DNA of 18,352 nt from Eggerthellaceae bacterium (GTDB lineage: Bacteria; Actinomycetota; Coriobacteriia; Coriobacteriales; Eggerthellaceae), in contig JAFUCW010000203.1 of the NCBI GenBank assembly GCA_017459485.1, positions 1-18,352 on the forward strand, read 5' to 3'. Made by a program: the position numbers and the translations under genes. The notes under the pieces were generated by a model. That model had not been told where the DNA came from. It worked only from the letters and a program-made list of their open reading frames with translations, and made no database searches. Shown here one piece after another: positions 6,661-13,545 of the stretch (position 1 is its first letter; every line of letters begins with the position of its first letter).

Positions 6661-6690
6661 TTAGTAATTACTTTACTTGAAATGTGTCAA
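6661..6690 (-). promoter_or_regulatory. Sigma-70-type promoter of the 78-residue gene
   Basis: Minus strand: TTGACA (6685-6690), an 18-base spacer, and TACTAA (6661-6666); TTACTA with 17 bases is an alternative -10. Start of transcription would be near 6653, giving a leader of about 75 bases. The surrounding 6660-6730 is strikingly AT-rich for this genome, as expected for a strong promoter with an upstream element. Confidence 0.6.
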
Positions 6691-6733
6691 TAAAAACCAT
6701 TAAATAATTCTATGAACTGGGAAAACTATGGAC

Positions 6734-7888
6734 TTAAAGCATTTCGATCAACGCCTGGATGCGTGTAGTCAACTGCCCTTCGTCTGCTGTGGAATAGTCG
6801 GTTTCTACATGTAGATACTGGATGCCCTTTTCTTCGGTGCAGAAGCGACCGATACCGAATGTCTCCACATTGTAGGTATGGCAACCCTGAAGTGTCATGT
6901 CCACGACCGCGTCCGCCTTGAACTCGTCGATCAGCTCGTCAAGCAGCTTGAAGCGGTAGGTGTCGGGCGTCATGACCGAGCACCCGATCTTGAAATAGCG
7001 CTCCGCAAGCGCTTCGTACACGTCGGGGTTTGTCTCGTCTACCAAACGATGGTAGCTCTTGATGCCGGTGCAGTTTTCAAACCCGACAATCACGCCGCCG
7101 GTGTCTTCGATGATGCGTGCGACTTTTTCCGTGGCTCCGCCCATTGGGCATCCCGATACGATGATTCGTGGCCTGTGACCGATCTTGGCTTGATTGTCTT
7201 CTGCCTCTTCAAGAATGCGCTGTTTCGTGTCGCGTAGTTGCTGGGCAGAAAGCACGCGGTCGAACGTGAACGAACTTCCATAGATGACCTTGAACATGTC
7301 GTATCCCATCATAGGGGTTGGGTCCATCTTCATCAGGTCGAATATCTCCAATGCCGCCTGGCGCTCTTCGTTACGCTCGCGAATGGCTTTGCGAATAGCG
7401 TCTTCGGTGATCGTCACGCCAAAGAAACTCTCGAGTTTTTCTTTGAGGCGCACAACTTCGTTCTTCCACAGCGTAAAGCCATCTTCGTCCTGCGCATTGG
7501 GAAGCTGCATCACGTGGATGGGCTTGAACTCCTCCATAAGCTCGTACATTTTCTTCTTGCCGTCGCAGGTGGTCTCTGCCACGACCAGGTCGCTAAAGAA
7601 GAAGTAGGGGCATTTGTCTGCCTTGGCAAATCCATAGCTCGACTTGATCAAGGGGCAAAGGCTTGATGGAAGGTCCTGCTCTGCCAGCGGAATAGTTTCG
7701 TCCGACATCGAGCACAGTCCGACAACTGCAGCGTCCATGGCCATGCAGAGCTCTACGGGCACATACGTGCAGTAGGTGCCCACAAGTGGCCTCCCTTGTT
7801 CCTTGAGTTCTTTTGCGGCAAGAAACTGGTTCTTGCGCGCCTCGCCGAACTCTTCGAAAATCTCAGGTAGTTCTTTACGAATTTCCAT
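6734..7888 (-). CDS. yjiM: Double-cubane-cluster-containing anaerobic reductase, YjiM type
   Basis: A 384-residue member of the HgdB/BcrB-like 2-hydroxyacyl-CoA dehydratase superfamily, closely resembling E. coli YjiM over its whole length as I remember it (GTYCTYVP, SDETIPLAEQDLP, LCPLIKSSYGF, SDLVVAETTCDGKKKMYE). Cysteines at 40, 48, 59, 78, 93, 108, 247, 273, 303 and 336 are in family positions; members of this group carry a double-cubane [Fe8S9] cluster and reduce small molecules after ATP-driven electron injection by an activase. The physiological substrate is unknown. The ATG has AGGAGAA seven bases upstream. The gene stands alone; the only activase in the window is at 9352-10104, on the same strand but with ridA and the CpXC gene (opposite strand) between. 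It is distinct from the second copy at 10514-11797, which lacks the GCPMGG cysteine. Confidence 0.9.
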   Translation of the reverse strand: MEIRKELPEIFEEFGEARKNQFLAAKELKEQGRPLVGTYCTYVPVELCMAMDAAVVGLCSMSDETIPLAEQDLPSSLCPLIKSSYGFAKADKCPYFFFSDLVVAETTCDGKKKMYELMEEFKPIHVMQLPNAQDEDGFTLWKNEVVRLKEKLESFFGVTITEDAIRKAIRERNEERQAALEIFDLMKMDPTPMMGYDMFKVIYGSSFTFDRVLSAQQLRDTKQRILEEAEDNQAKIGHRPRIIVSGCPMGGATEKVARIIEDTGGVIVGFENCTGIKSYHRLVDETNPDVYEALAERYFKIGCSVMTPDTYRFKLLDELIDEFKADAVVDMTLQGCHTYNVETFGIGRFCTEEKGIQYLHVETDYSTADEGQLTTRIQALIEML

Positions 7889-8060
7889 CGCTGTTCTCCT
7901 TCTCGCCGTAACGACAGATCTTCCTTGGATGTTGTTTGCACTCGTATTGCCAAAGCAAGCCGTGCATGGCTAGCGTACCACAATAGGCAGCTATGCAACG
8001 ATGCGTTGGCGCGCAACTTGTTTGTAGTTCCGCCATGCACTGTGGCATAGTAATGATCTG

Positions 8061-8089
8061 CCGACATAAAGAGTGCTCCGTGTTACTAT
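8061..8089 (+). promoter_or_regulatory. Putative ridA promoter
   Basis: CCGACA (8061-8066), a 17-base spacer and TACTAT (8084-8089) lie 40 bases before the ridA ATG. The 240-base gap 7889-8128 is shared with the divergent yjiM gene, for which no good promoter was seen. Confidence 0.4.
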
Positions 8090-8128
8090 AGGGGGAGCAG
8101 ATAGAGAGTCCGACAGAAGGGGGACACG

Positions 8129-8512
8129 ATGACGAAATCCGCAATCGCAACCGATAAGGCGCCTGCTGCTATTGGCCCGTATTCCCAGGGCGTCGAATCC
8201 AGCGGGACCAGCATCAACGTGTCGGGGCAGATTCCCATCGATCCATCTACCGGCGAGTTCGCAGGGAGCGACATTCGCACGCAAACCGAGCAGTGCTTGA
8301 ACAACATCGCCGCCATTTTGGCAGAAGCCGGTGCTACGATGGCCGACGTGGTGGAGACCACTGTCATGCTCACCGACATTGCTGAATTTGCCGACATGAA
8401 CGAAGTGTATGCCCAGCATTTTTCGGAACCCTACCCTGCGCGCGCTGCGTTCCAGGTTGCCGCACTCCCCAAAGGCGCCAAAGTCGAAATCAAGTGTGTG
8501 GCGCGCAAGTAG
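8129..8512 (+). CDS. ridA: RidA family enamine/imine deaminase
   Basis: A 127-residue protein, standard length for RidA/YjgF/TdcF. Key residues are present: Tyr18 (IGPYSQ), the SGQIPIDP loop, Arg105 (PARAAFQVAALPKGAKVEIKC) and Glu120. Arg105 is the catalytic residue that binds the carboxylate of 2-aminoacrylate and related imines; hydrolysis to keto acid and ammonia protects PLP enzymes in the cytoplasm. The ATG follows AGAAGGGGGA by five bases. It is probably co-transcribed with the CpXC gene 20 bases downstream and diverges from yjiM. A homotrimer is expected from the family. The amino acid or PLP enzyme served here is not shown by context, though the cysteine desulfurase is also a PLP enzyme. 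Confidence 0.95.
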   Translation: MTKSAIATDKAPAAIGPYSQGVESSGTSINVSGQIPIDPSTGEFAGSDIRTQTEQCLNNIAAILAEAGATMADVVETTVMLTDIAEFADMNEVYAQHFSEPYPARAAFQVAALPKGAKVEIKCVARK

Positions 8513-8532
8513 CGTTCGCAAGAAGCAAGCGC

Positions 8533-9210
8533 ATGGGAACGCCCGGAAAACATTCTGTCGAAAATCCACGCCATATCCTGGTTGAATGCTCGTCGTGCAA
8601 GCAGCCGGGGTTCATGGATGCATGGAGCTACATCGCAAGCACGCGCGACGCTGCCGCACGTGAAAAACTGCTGCAAGGCAAACTGTTCAAGTACACCTGC
8701 CCGGTATGTGGGACGACCACGACCATGGCTCATAACTGCATTTACCACGACACCGAGCGCAATACGTTCCTGCTTTACTCGACCAGGCGGGAAGCCCAGG
8801 CCGAATGCGAGCATACACTCGACGAACTGGTGCGAAAAGCCGCCGATGCCAACGGGCACGATCCAGCCAGCTACCAGAAGCGCATCGTGTTCACCACGTT
8901 TGAGTTTTGCGAGAAGGCGCGCATACTTGCCGACGGCTACGACGACCGCGTGATCGAGCTGATGAAGGTGGCTATCAAGCGCGGCATGCTCGAAGATGGC
9001 ATCATCGGCGCTCGCGACATCCTGATCTATGAGCGTACCATGGAAGACACAGGCGGCGTATCGTTTGTGGTTACGGGCGAGATTCCGGGCGACGTGGTCG
9101 GCGTGCCTCAAGGCTATACGTACCTGAAAGACCAGTGGGAAGAAGTGCTCGACCAGCTTACCGACGAGTACCGCTTCGACGCTGCCTGGGCAAACGCGTT
9201 CTTACCGTAA
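8533..9210 (+). CDS. CpXC domain protein
   Basis: A 225-residue protein with a paired-cysteine N-terminus: ECSSC (Cys19, Cys22) and CPVC (Cys56, Cys59), the zinc-ribbon-like arrangement that names the CpXC family. The rest is mixed alpha/beta (KRIVFTTFEFCEKARILADGYDDRVIELMKVAIKRG) with no membrane segment. Family function is unknown. An upstream GTG at 8494 would extend it 13 residues into ridA; I prefer ATG 8533 because the family begins shortly before the first Cys pair, although its ribosome binding site (AAGAAG) is weak. It follows ridA by 20 bases, so it is likely co-transcribed. Stem-loops at 9254-9301 follow the stop. Confidence 0.8.
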   Translation: MGTPGKHSVENPRHILVECSSCKQPGFMDAWSYIASTRDAAAREKLLQGKLFKYTCPVCGTTTTMAHNCIYHDTERNTFLLYSTRREAQAECEHTLDELVRKAADANGHDPASYQKRIVFTTFEFCEKARILADGYDDRVIELMKVAIKRGMLEDGIIGARDILIYERTMEDTGGVSFVVTGEIPGDVVGVPQGYTYLKDQWEEVLDQLTDEYRFDAAWANAFLP

Positions 9211-9253
9211 CCTTTGCGCCTCCTTGCGCTTGCCGGCGCTGTTTGGCAGTATT

Positions 9254-9301
9254 GGACTACGCAGTCCCTCTTTCTGGCTGGTTGAATCCCGTCCTTCAAC
9301 C
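9254..9301. terminator. Terminator-like stem-loops between convergent genes
   Basis: GGACT ACGC AGTCC (9254-9267) is followed on the plus strand by CCTCTTTCT, and GGTTGAA / TTCAACC (9280-9286, 9295-9301) by ACTTTCT. Both lie between the CpXC gene (+, ends 9210) and the activase gene (-, ends 9352). A third inverted repeat, CTGCAGGA / TCCTGCAG (9307-9314, 9338-9345), lies next to the activase stop. T runs are weak, so efficiency is uncertain. Confidence 0.45.
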
Positions 9302-9351
9302 ACTTTCTGCAGGATGTGGCATAGCATGGCGCGTACCTCCTGCAGGCCAAG

Positions 9352-10104
9352 TTAGTTTCCTGCGTTCAGTGCTGCGCCGATGGCGCCAGCAAAACGCGCA
9401 TTGGGCGCCGTCTTGACGGGACGGTTCAAATGATGCGCAAGACGGCCGACCACGTAGTCGTTTTCGCAGAGGCCACCGGTAAGGAACACCTGGTCGCTTG
9501 CCATCGAAGAGGTAAGCGATGCCACGCGGCCCACAACCGATTCGATAACACCATTGGCAATGTTCTCGCGCGGTTCGCCGCGTCCCACTAGGCTGATGAC
9601 TTCAGATTCGGCGAATACTGTGCACATGCTCGAGATGGGCGTGTGCTCCCCCTGGGACGCCAGATCCGCCAGCTCTTCCTGGGTAACGCCCATGCGGTCC
9701 GCAATAACTTCAAGGAACTTTCCTGTGCCTGCGGCGCACTTGTCGTTCATCACGAACTTCTTCACCTTGCCATCGGCAAGAAGAATCGCCTTGGTGTCCT
9801 GTCCTCCCACGTCTATGACCAGGCCGTCTTCGCCGAACAGGTAGTCTGCTCCCATACCGTGGCAAGTGATTTCGGTGATAGTCTTGTCTGCATAGGGAAC
9901 CGAAACGCGCCCATATCCTGTTGCTACGGTGGGCAGTTCGTTGGTGTCGTAACCATGGGCGTCAAGATCGTCGGCTAGACGATGCGCTGCCTCAACACCA
10001 TTAAACCCTGTTGGCATTACCACGGTATAAACCAGCTGGTTGTTTTCGTCGAGCACAGCGGCTTTGGCAGCAGTCGATCCGATGTCGATTCCTATGCGGT
10101 ACAT
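9352..10104 (-). CDS. 2-hydroxyacyl-CoA dehydratase-type activase (BadF/BadG/BcrA/BcrD ATPase)
   Basis: A 250-residue ASKHA-fold ATPase, the usual length for HgdC/YjiL-type activases. Visible sites: phosphate-binding loop GIDIGSTAAKAAV (5-17), second phosphate motif VIDVGGQDTKA (96-106), adenosine region TGGLC (209-213), and the two cluster ligands Cys123 (DKCAAGTGKF) and Cys161 (MCTVFAESEVISL), which in the homodimer hold one [4Fe-4S] cluster. It injects an electron at very low potential, driven by ATP, into the partner double-cubane protein. The ATG at 10104 is preferred over the longer frame (from 10206) because AGAGGAG lies just upstream and the family begins there. It follows the second DUF3343 gene by 102 bases. 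It could also serve the orphan reductase at 6734-7888. Confidence 0.93.
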   Translation of the reverse strand: MYRIGIDIGSTAAKAAVLDENNQLVYTVVMPTGFNGVEAAHRLADDLDAHGYDTNELPTVATGYGRVSVPYADKTITEITCHGMGADYLFGEDGLVIDVGGQDTKAILLADGKVKKFVMNDKCAAGTGKFLEVIADRMGVTQEELADLASQGEHTPISSMCTVFAESEVISLVGRGEPRENIANGVIESVVGRVASLTSSMASDQVFLTGGLCENDYVVGRLAHHLNRPVKTAPNARFAGAIGAALNAGN

Positions 10105-10156
10105 TTCTCTCCTCTGGTTCGTCTTCTTTCTCGATTGCCCGTGTCCCATTTTCACT

Positions 10157-10187
10157 ACGACCCCAAATAGGACGACCCCAAGTGGGG
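10157..10187. repeat. Direct repeat with palindrome before the activase gene
   Basis: ACGACCCCAA occurs at 10157-10166 and again at 10172-10181, a spacing of 15 bases. The second copy runs into CCCCA AG TGGGG (10176-10187), a near-perfect palindrome. CCCCAAATAGG (10161-10171) recalls the arm GTCCCAAATGG at 2885-2895 in the other DUF3343 cluster. It could be an operator, or an RNA stem tuning the step from DUF3343 to activase. Confidence 0.45.
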
Positions 10188-10206
10188 CTCTCCCTCCAAC
10201 AGTCAA

Positions 10207-10512
10207 CTAGCAGTATACGTCTCGTTTCGGGTTAATCTGGCACGGCAGCGCCACGATACGCTCGTAGGCCAGACTTTCTTCTTGTGCGATGCGCTCCACC
10301 TGGGTCGCCTGGTCGCTAGGGACGAGCAAGGCAACGCCGCAGCTAGACCGTGCCTGCCGCGGCGTCGTCGAAATGCGCGCATCCACCCCATAGGAGCGAA
10401 CGCGCGCAAACATGTCCATAGCGTCCGTATGGCTTTCGAACAGCACGTAGCAGTCGATGCGCACCCCCGGGTTCGCTTCGCCCACTTCTGCTATGTGCTC
10501 TTCGAGGTTCAA
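10207..10512 (-). CDS. DUF3343 protein (putative Se/S carrier-like), second copy
   Basis: About 101 residues. DUF3343 features: CYVLFESHTDAMDMFARVRSYGVDARISTTPRQ and the Cys-Gly at residues 58-59 (SSCGVALLVP), corresponding to Cys48 of the first copy. It has extra N-terminal residues and a Cys-ending tail (ALPCQINPKRDVYC) that the first copy lacks. The open frame extends to 10614 inside the upstream gene, but I choose TTG 10512, one base after the double-cubane gene's stop, because the added residues look like shadow sequence; GTG at 10485 or 10464 are alternatives and none has a clear ribosome binding site. Its position between a double-cubane protein and its activase suggests a direct role with that enzyme, such as sulfide or selenide delivery, by inference. 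Confidence 0.8.
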   Translation of the reverse strand: MNLEEHIAEVGEANPGVRIDCYVLFESHTDAMDMFARVRSYGVDARISTTPRQARSSCGVALLVPSDQATQVERIAQEESLAYERIVALPCQINPKRDVYC

Positions 10513-10513
10513 C

Positions 10514-11797
10514 CTACGAAAGCATTTCCACGAACGCTCCGATGCGGGTGCGCAACTGCTCAGCGTCGTTGTCGGTGTAGTCAGTTTCAATGTCAAGCAC
10601 GGGGATGCCGGCATCTTCGAGAGCTTTTTCCAGCGCAGGGGCTTCGGTCTTGAACGTCGTGCAGAACTTCAGGTTCGTGTTGATGACGCCGTCTACATGG
10701 TAGTCCTTGGCCAGCTGGATGACCTCGTCGATGCGCGCCTCGTTCGGCGTGAAGCAAGTGCAGTTGATCTTCATATAGCGCTCGGCCAGGGCCTGGTACA
10801 TGCCGGCAAAGTCCGTCGGGCCTTCGTCCACCAGGTTGGTGAAGAACTTGGTGCCGGTGCAGTTCTCTTCGCACACGATGGCGGCGCCGCTGGTCTCCAC
10901 GATGTGATGCAGCTTCCAGTTCGGAATGGCCATGGGCGTACCGGTGATCAGGATGCGCTTGGTGCCTGCGGGGAACACAGAAACGCCGTCGGCGATGCGC
11001 TGCTCCAGCTCGTCGGCCAGCTTGTTGGCCATTTCGGTGCAGCGTGCCGGATCGTCGAAGAACGCAATCTGCATCATGAGCAGGGCGTCGGTGCCGGAGA
11101 TGGGAATAACGTCGGTATTCTTGCGGGTCTCGTACACGCGCGCGAGAGCCTTGCGACGACCATTGATAAGCTCGATGGCAGCGTGCAGATTCTCTTCGGT
11201 CAACGTGACGCCCGTTACCTCTTCGACATTCTTGCCGAACAAGGCGATCTCGTCAGCGAAGTACTTCACGTCCTTGTCGCGCTTCTGATGCGGAAGCTCC
11301 ATGATGTGCATGGGCACATCCTTGGCCATGATCTCGTACATCTTCTTCTTGCCGTCGCAAGTGGTCTCTCCCACGATCTGGTCGGCAATGCGGAAGAACG
11401 GGCAGGTCTTGCCCAAGCGCGCCCCCAAGGATGCCTTGATCAGCGGGCACATGTCGGCAGGTAGGTATTTTTCGCCTTCGGGTACCCAGAACTGGCTGCC
11501 GCCGCACAGGCCGGTAACGATGCCGTTGCATGCGATGGCTACTTCGTCGGGTACGTAAGTGCAGAAAGTACCGAACACTTTGCGGCCCTTGGCCTGCTCG
11601 TCAACCAGCTCCTGCGGGCGGATGCCGTGGACGTCTGCCACGACCATGTCCCAGAACGCCATGCCTTCGGGTCGGTTTTCCTGTGACAGGAACGTGTCGC
11701 CGAACGCCGTGGGCAGCACGCTGCACAACACGTCATGGGTCTCCAGGTCCATGTCCAAGCTTGCCCAAAGTTCGTGACGATCGATTACTTCAGCCAT
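10514..11797 (-). CDS. Double-cubane-cluster-containing anaerobic reductase (second, longer type)
   Basis: A 427-residue HgdB/BcrB superfamily protein. Family cysteines are at 79 (GTFCTYVP), 90, 98, 117 (MCPLIKASLG), 132 (TCPFF), 147 (ETTCDGKKKMYE), 313 (ENCTGTKFF), 346/348 and 379. Compared with the YjiM-type protein at 6734-7888 it has about 40 extra N-terminal residues and a Thr where that protein has Cys247 (ITGTPMAIPNWK versus SGCPMGG), so it belongs to a different subgroup. Family members with this layout hold a double-cubane cluster and receive electrons from an activase. The ATG at 11797 follows AAGGAGGTACGTAT; the upstream frame (to 11932) is not used. It leads the operon with DUF3343 and activase, 320 bases after rnfB on the same strand. 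Substrate unknown. Confidence 0.9.
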   Translation of the reverse strand: MAEVIDRHELWASLDMDLETHDVLCSVLPTAFGDTFLSQENRPEGMAFWDMVVADVHGIRPQELVDEQAKGRKVFGTFCTYVPDEVAIACNGIVTGLCGGSQFWVPEGEKYLPADMCPLIKASLGARLGKTCPFFRIADQIVGETTCDGKKKMYEIMAKDVPMHIMELPHQKRDKDVKYFADEIALFGKNVEEVTGVTLTEENLHAAIELINGRRKALARVYETRKNTDVIPISGTDALLMMQIAFFDDPARCTEMANKLADELEQRIADGVSVFPAGTKRILITGTPMAIPNWKLHHIVETSGAAIVCEENCTGTKFFTNLVDEGPTDFAGMYQALAERYMKINCTCFTPNEARIDEVIQLAKDYHVDGVINTNLKFCTTFKTEAPALEKALEDAGIPVLDIETDYTDNDAEQLRTRIGAFVEMLS

Positions 11798-12116
11798 ATA
11801 CGTACCTCCTTCTCGTGGGCACAATGCCCATTCTGCTTCTCCTGCATGTAACAGGAAGGCATGGCGCTGAGCCATAAGTGCTTCTCCGTAGTGCCGCACT
11901 TGCCAGTGCGCACATCTTCCTATTGCACACAACGCTATTCGATTCGCAGAAAGAAAACCCTGTTGGGCTTAGGCAGAAACCCGGCACACCGGGCTATACG
12001 CAAGACGAACGCGTGTCGCATAATGCAGAAAGGCTCTGCGCGTACGTTTGCCGATGTGCATCATTGTACACCTATTCGCGTTTCGGTAGCGAATCGCGCA
12101 CGCGATGCTGTCGCAG
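11798..12116 (-). other. 319-base gap between rnfB and the double-cubane operon
   Basis: It carries the leader of the double-cubane gene, a terminator-like pair at 11950-11995, and smaller repeats near rnfB (ATTCGC / GCGAAT around 12075, GCAGA / TCTGC around 12030). No confident promoter for the downstream operon was found, so read-through from rnf cannot be excluded. No coding frame here looks real. Confidence 0.4.
11950..11995 (-). terminator. Candidate terminator at the end of the rnf operon
   Basis: Minus strand: AGCCCGG TGTG CCGGGTT (11978-11995, one G-T pair) followed by TCTGCC, and then AAGCCC AACA GGGTTT (11955-11970) followed by TCTTTCTG. The second has a T-rich tail. Both stems are short, so moderate or partial termination is the best reading. 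Confidence 0.45.
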
Positions 12117-12944
12117 CTACTGAGAAAGCACTTTCAGCGGTGCAAGAGAAAGAAGGGCGATCACGTTAGCTGGGCACTCTTCGATGCATGCTTGACAGCC
12201 CATACAGCGCGACACGTCAATCGACGCCAAGCCGTTTTCTACCGTTATGCACTCGGCAGGACACGCCTTGGCGCATTTGCGGCAGCCGATGCAGACGTTG
12301 CTGCATGCTTCCCTGGCCTTCTTGCCCGTTTGCGTGCTCTTGCACAGCACGAATGACACTTCGTCGGTAAGGCTGCGCTCCTGCAGGCTGATCAGGCCAC
12401 GTGGACAGATAGTGGTGCACAGCCCACAGCCCGTGCAGCGCGCCGTGTCCACCACGGCAATGTGGTGCGGCAGCAGGCTGATGGCGCCAAACGGGCACGT
12501 GTTCACGCAGTCGCCGAATCCCAGGCAGCCGAACGTGCATGCCGCCGAACTGTAGTTCATTGTGGAAAACACGCGGCAGGACAGCGGACCTCTGTAATGT
12601 TTTGCCACGTTAATGCGGTCAGGAGCGCCTTTGCATGCCACGACCGCCTTGTGCGTGGCCACTTCGGCCTGGTCGAGCCCCAAATATTCCGCCAGCTCCT
12701 GGGCAACCACGCTGCCGCCAGGCGTGCAAGCGTTCACGGGGCCGCCTTCCAGGATGGCCTTCGCATAGCCTTCGCATCCCGGATAGCCGCAGCTACCGCA
12801 GTTCAGGCCTGGAAGGATGGAATTCACATAGGACAGGCGCTGGTCCTCTTCCACGGCAAGGACCTTCGAGGCAGCCACCAAGATGACCGATCCCCCTAGC
12901 CCTATAGCCGCAATCAAAGCGACCGTAAGCACAATAGATTCCAC
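12117..12944 (-). CDS. rnfB: Rnf complex subunit B, polyferredoxin
   Basis: A 275-residue protein with an N-terminal membrane helix (about 3-25), then the NCGSCGYPGC...C cluster site (Cys49, 52, 57, 73), then four ferredoxin-like [4Fe-4S] motifs starting near residues 136 (CTFGCLGFGDCVNTCP), 170 (CTGCGLCTTICP), 218 (CIGCRKCAKACP) and 247 (CMGCQACIEECP). It is the entry or exit point for ferredoxin electrons in the Rnf complex, on the cytoplasmic face. The start is GTG with GGGGGAG just upstream, 9 bases after the rnfA stop. It is the last gene of the cluster, in the standard C-D-G-E-A-B order. Confidence 0.96.
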   Translation of the reverse strand: MESIVLTVALIAAIGLGGSVILVAASKVLAVEEDQRLSYVNSILPGLNCGSCGYPGCEGYAKAILEGGPVNACTPGGSVVAQELAEYLGLDQAEVATHKAVVACKGAPDRINVAKHYRGPLSCRVFSTMNYSSAACTFGCLGFGDCVNTCPFGAISLLPHHIAVVDTARCTGCGLCTTICPRGLISLQERSLTDEVSFVLCKSTQTGKKAREACSNVCIGCRKCAKACPAECITVENGLASIDVSRCMGCQACIEECPANVIALLSLAPLKVLSQ

Positions 12945-12953
12945 GTACTCCCC

Positions 12954-13544
12954 CTACATGCCGAACAGGTTGTCGACGACGCCAGAAAAACCCATGAAGC
13001 TCAACGCCACGATGGCGGCGGCAATGAGCGTGATAGGCATGCCGCGAAACACCTGGGGAGGATCGGCTTCTTCGACGCGGCGGCGCACTCCAGAGAAGAG
13101 CACCATGGCAAGCAAAAACCCGAGTCCCGCGCCCAATGCGGCCACCAGCGCTTCCGGATAGGTGTAGCCTTCGTCAATCGAGAGGATTGCCACGCCGAGC
13201 ACGGCGCAGTTGGTGGTAATGAGCGGCAGATACACGCCTAGCGAGTCGTAAAGAGGGGGCAAGAAGCGCTTCAGGACCATTTCGAGCAGCTGCACGAGCG
13301 TGGCGATAACGATGATGAACGCGATGGTCTGAAGGTAGCCCAGGCCCCATGCGTCAAGCACCTGCTGGGTGGGCCAAGCCACTGCCGTGGCAAGCACCAT
13401 GACCAACGTGACCGCCGCCCCCATGCCAGCAGCAGAGTCCAGGCGCTTCGACACGCCCAGAAAAGGGCAGATTCCCAGGAACTTCACCAGCACGAAGTTG
13501 TTCACCAAGATCATGCTGAACAGGATTGCTGCATAGGCCGCCAT
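12954..13544 (-). CDS. rnfA: Rnf complex subunit A
   Basis: A 196-residue integral membrane protein with about six helices. Family motifs: LVNNFVLVKFLGICPFLGVS with Cys26, and LPLITTNCAVLG with Cys113. With the equivalent cysteines of RnfE these are known to bind an iron-sulfur centre inside the membrane that carries electrons across it. The ATG is one base after the rnfE stop (TAGCATG), with GGAGGGGGG as ribosome binding site inside rnfE, so the two are translated together, as expected for the RnfA/RnfE pair. Confidence 0.96.
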   Translation of the reverse strand: MAAYAAILFSMILVNNFVLVKFLGICPFLGVSKRLDSAAGMGAAVTLVMVLATAVAWPTQQVLDAWGLGYLQTIAFIIVIATLVQLLEMVLKRFLPPLYDSLGVYLPLITTNCAVLGVAILSIDEGYTYPEALVAALGAGLGFLLAMVLFSGVRRRVEEADPPQVFRGMPITLIAAAIVALSFMGFSGVVDNLFGM

Positions 13545-13545
13545 G

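Noticed and set aside
8431..9111. Minus-strand frame of 226 codons opposite ridA and the CpXC gene
   Set aside because: Both plus-strand genes are recognised by residues and motifs; the antisense reading has no recognisable domain.
10105..10206. N-terminal extension of the activase to base 10206
   Set aside because: The extension has no family similarity, while ATG 10104 has a good ribosome site and starts the MYRIGIDIGS phosphate loop at the usual distance.
10457..11464. Plus-strand open frame of 335 codons
   Set aside because: It lies antisense to the double-cubane reductase, whose family motifs and ribosome site are clear; the plus-strand translation has no family features.
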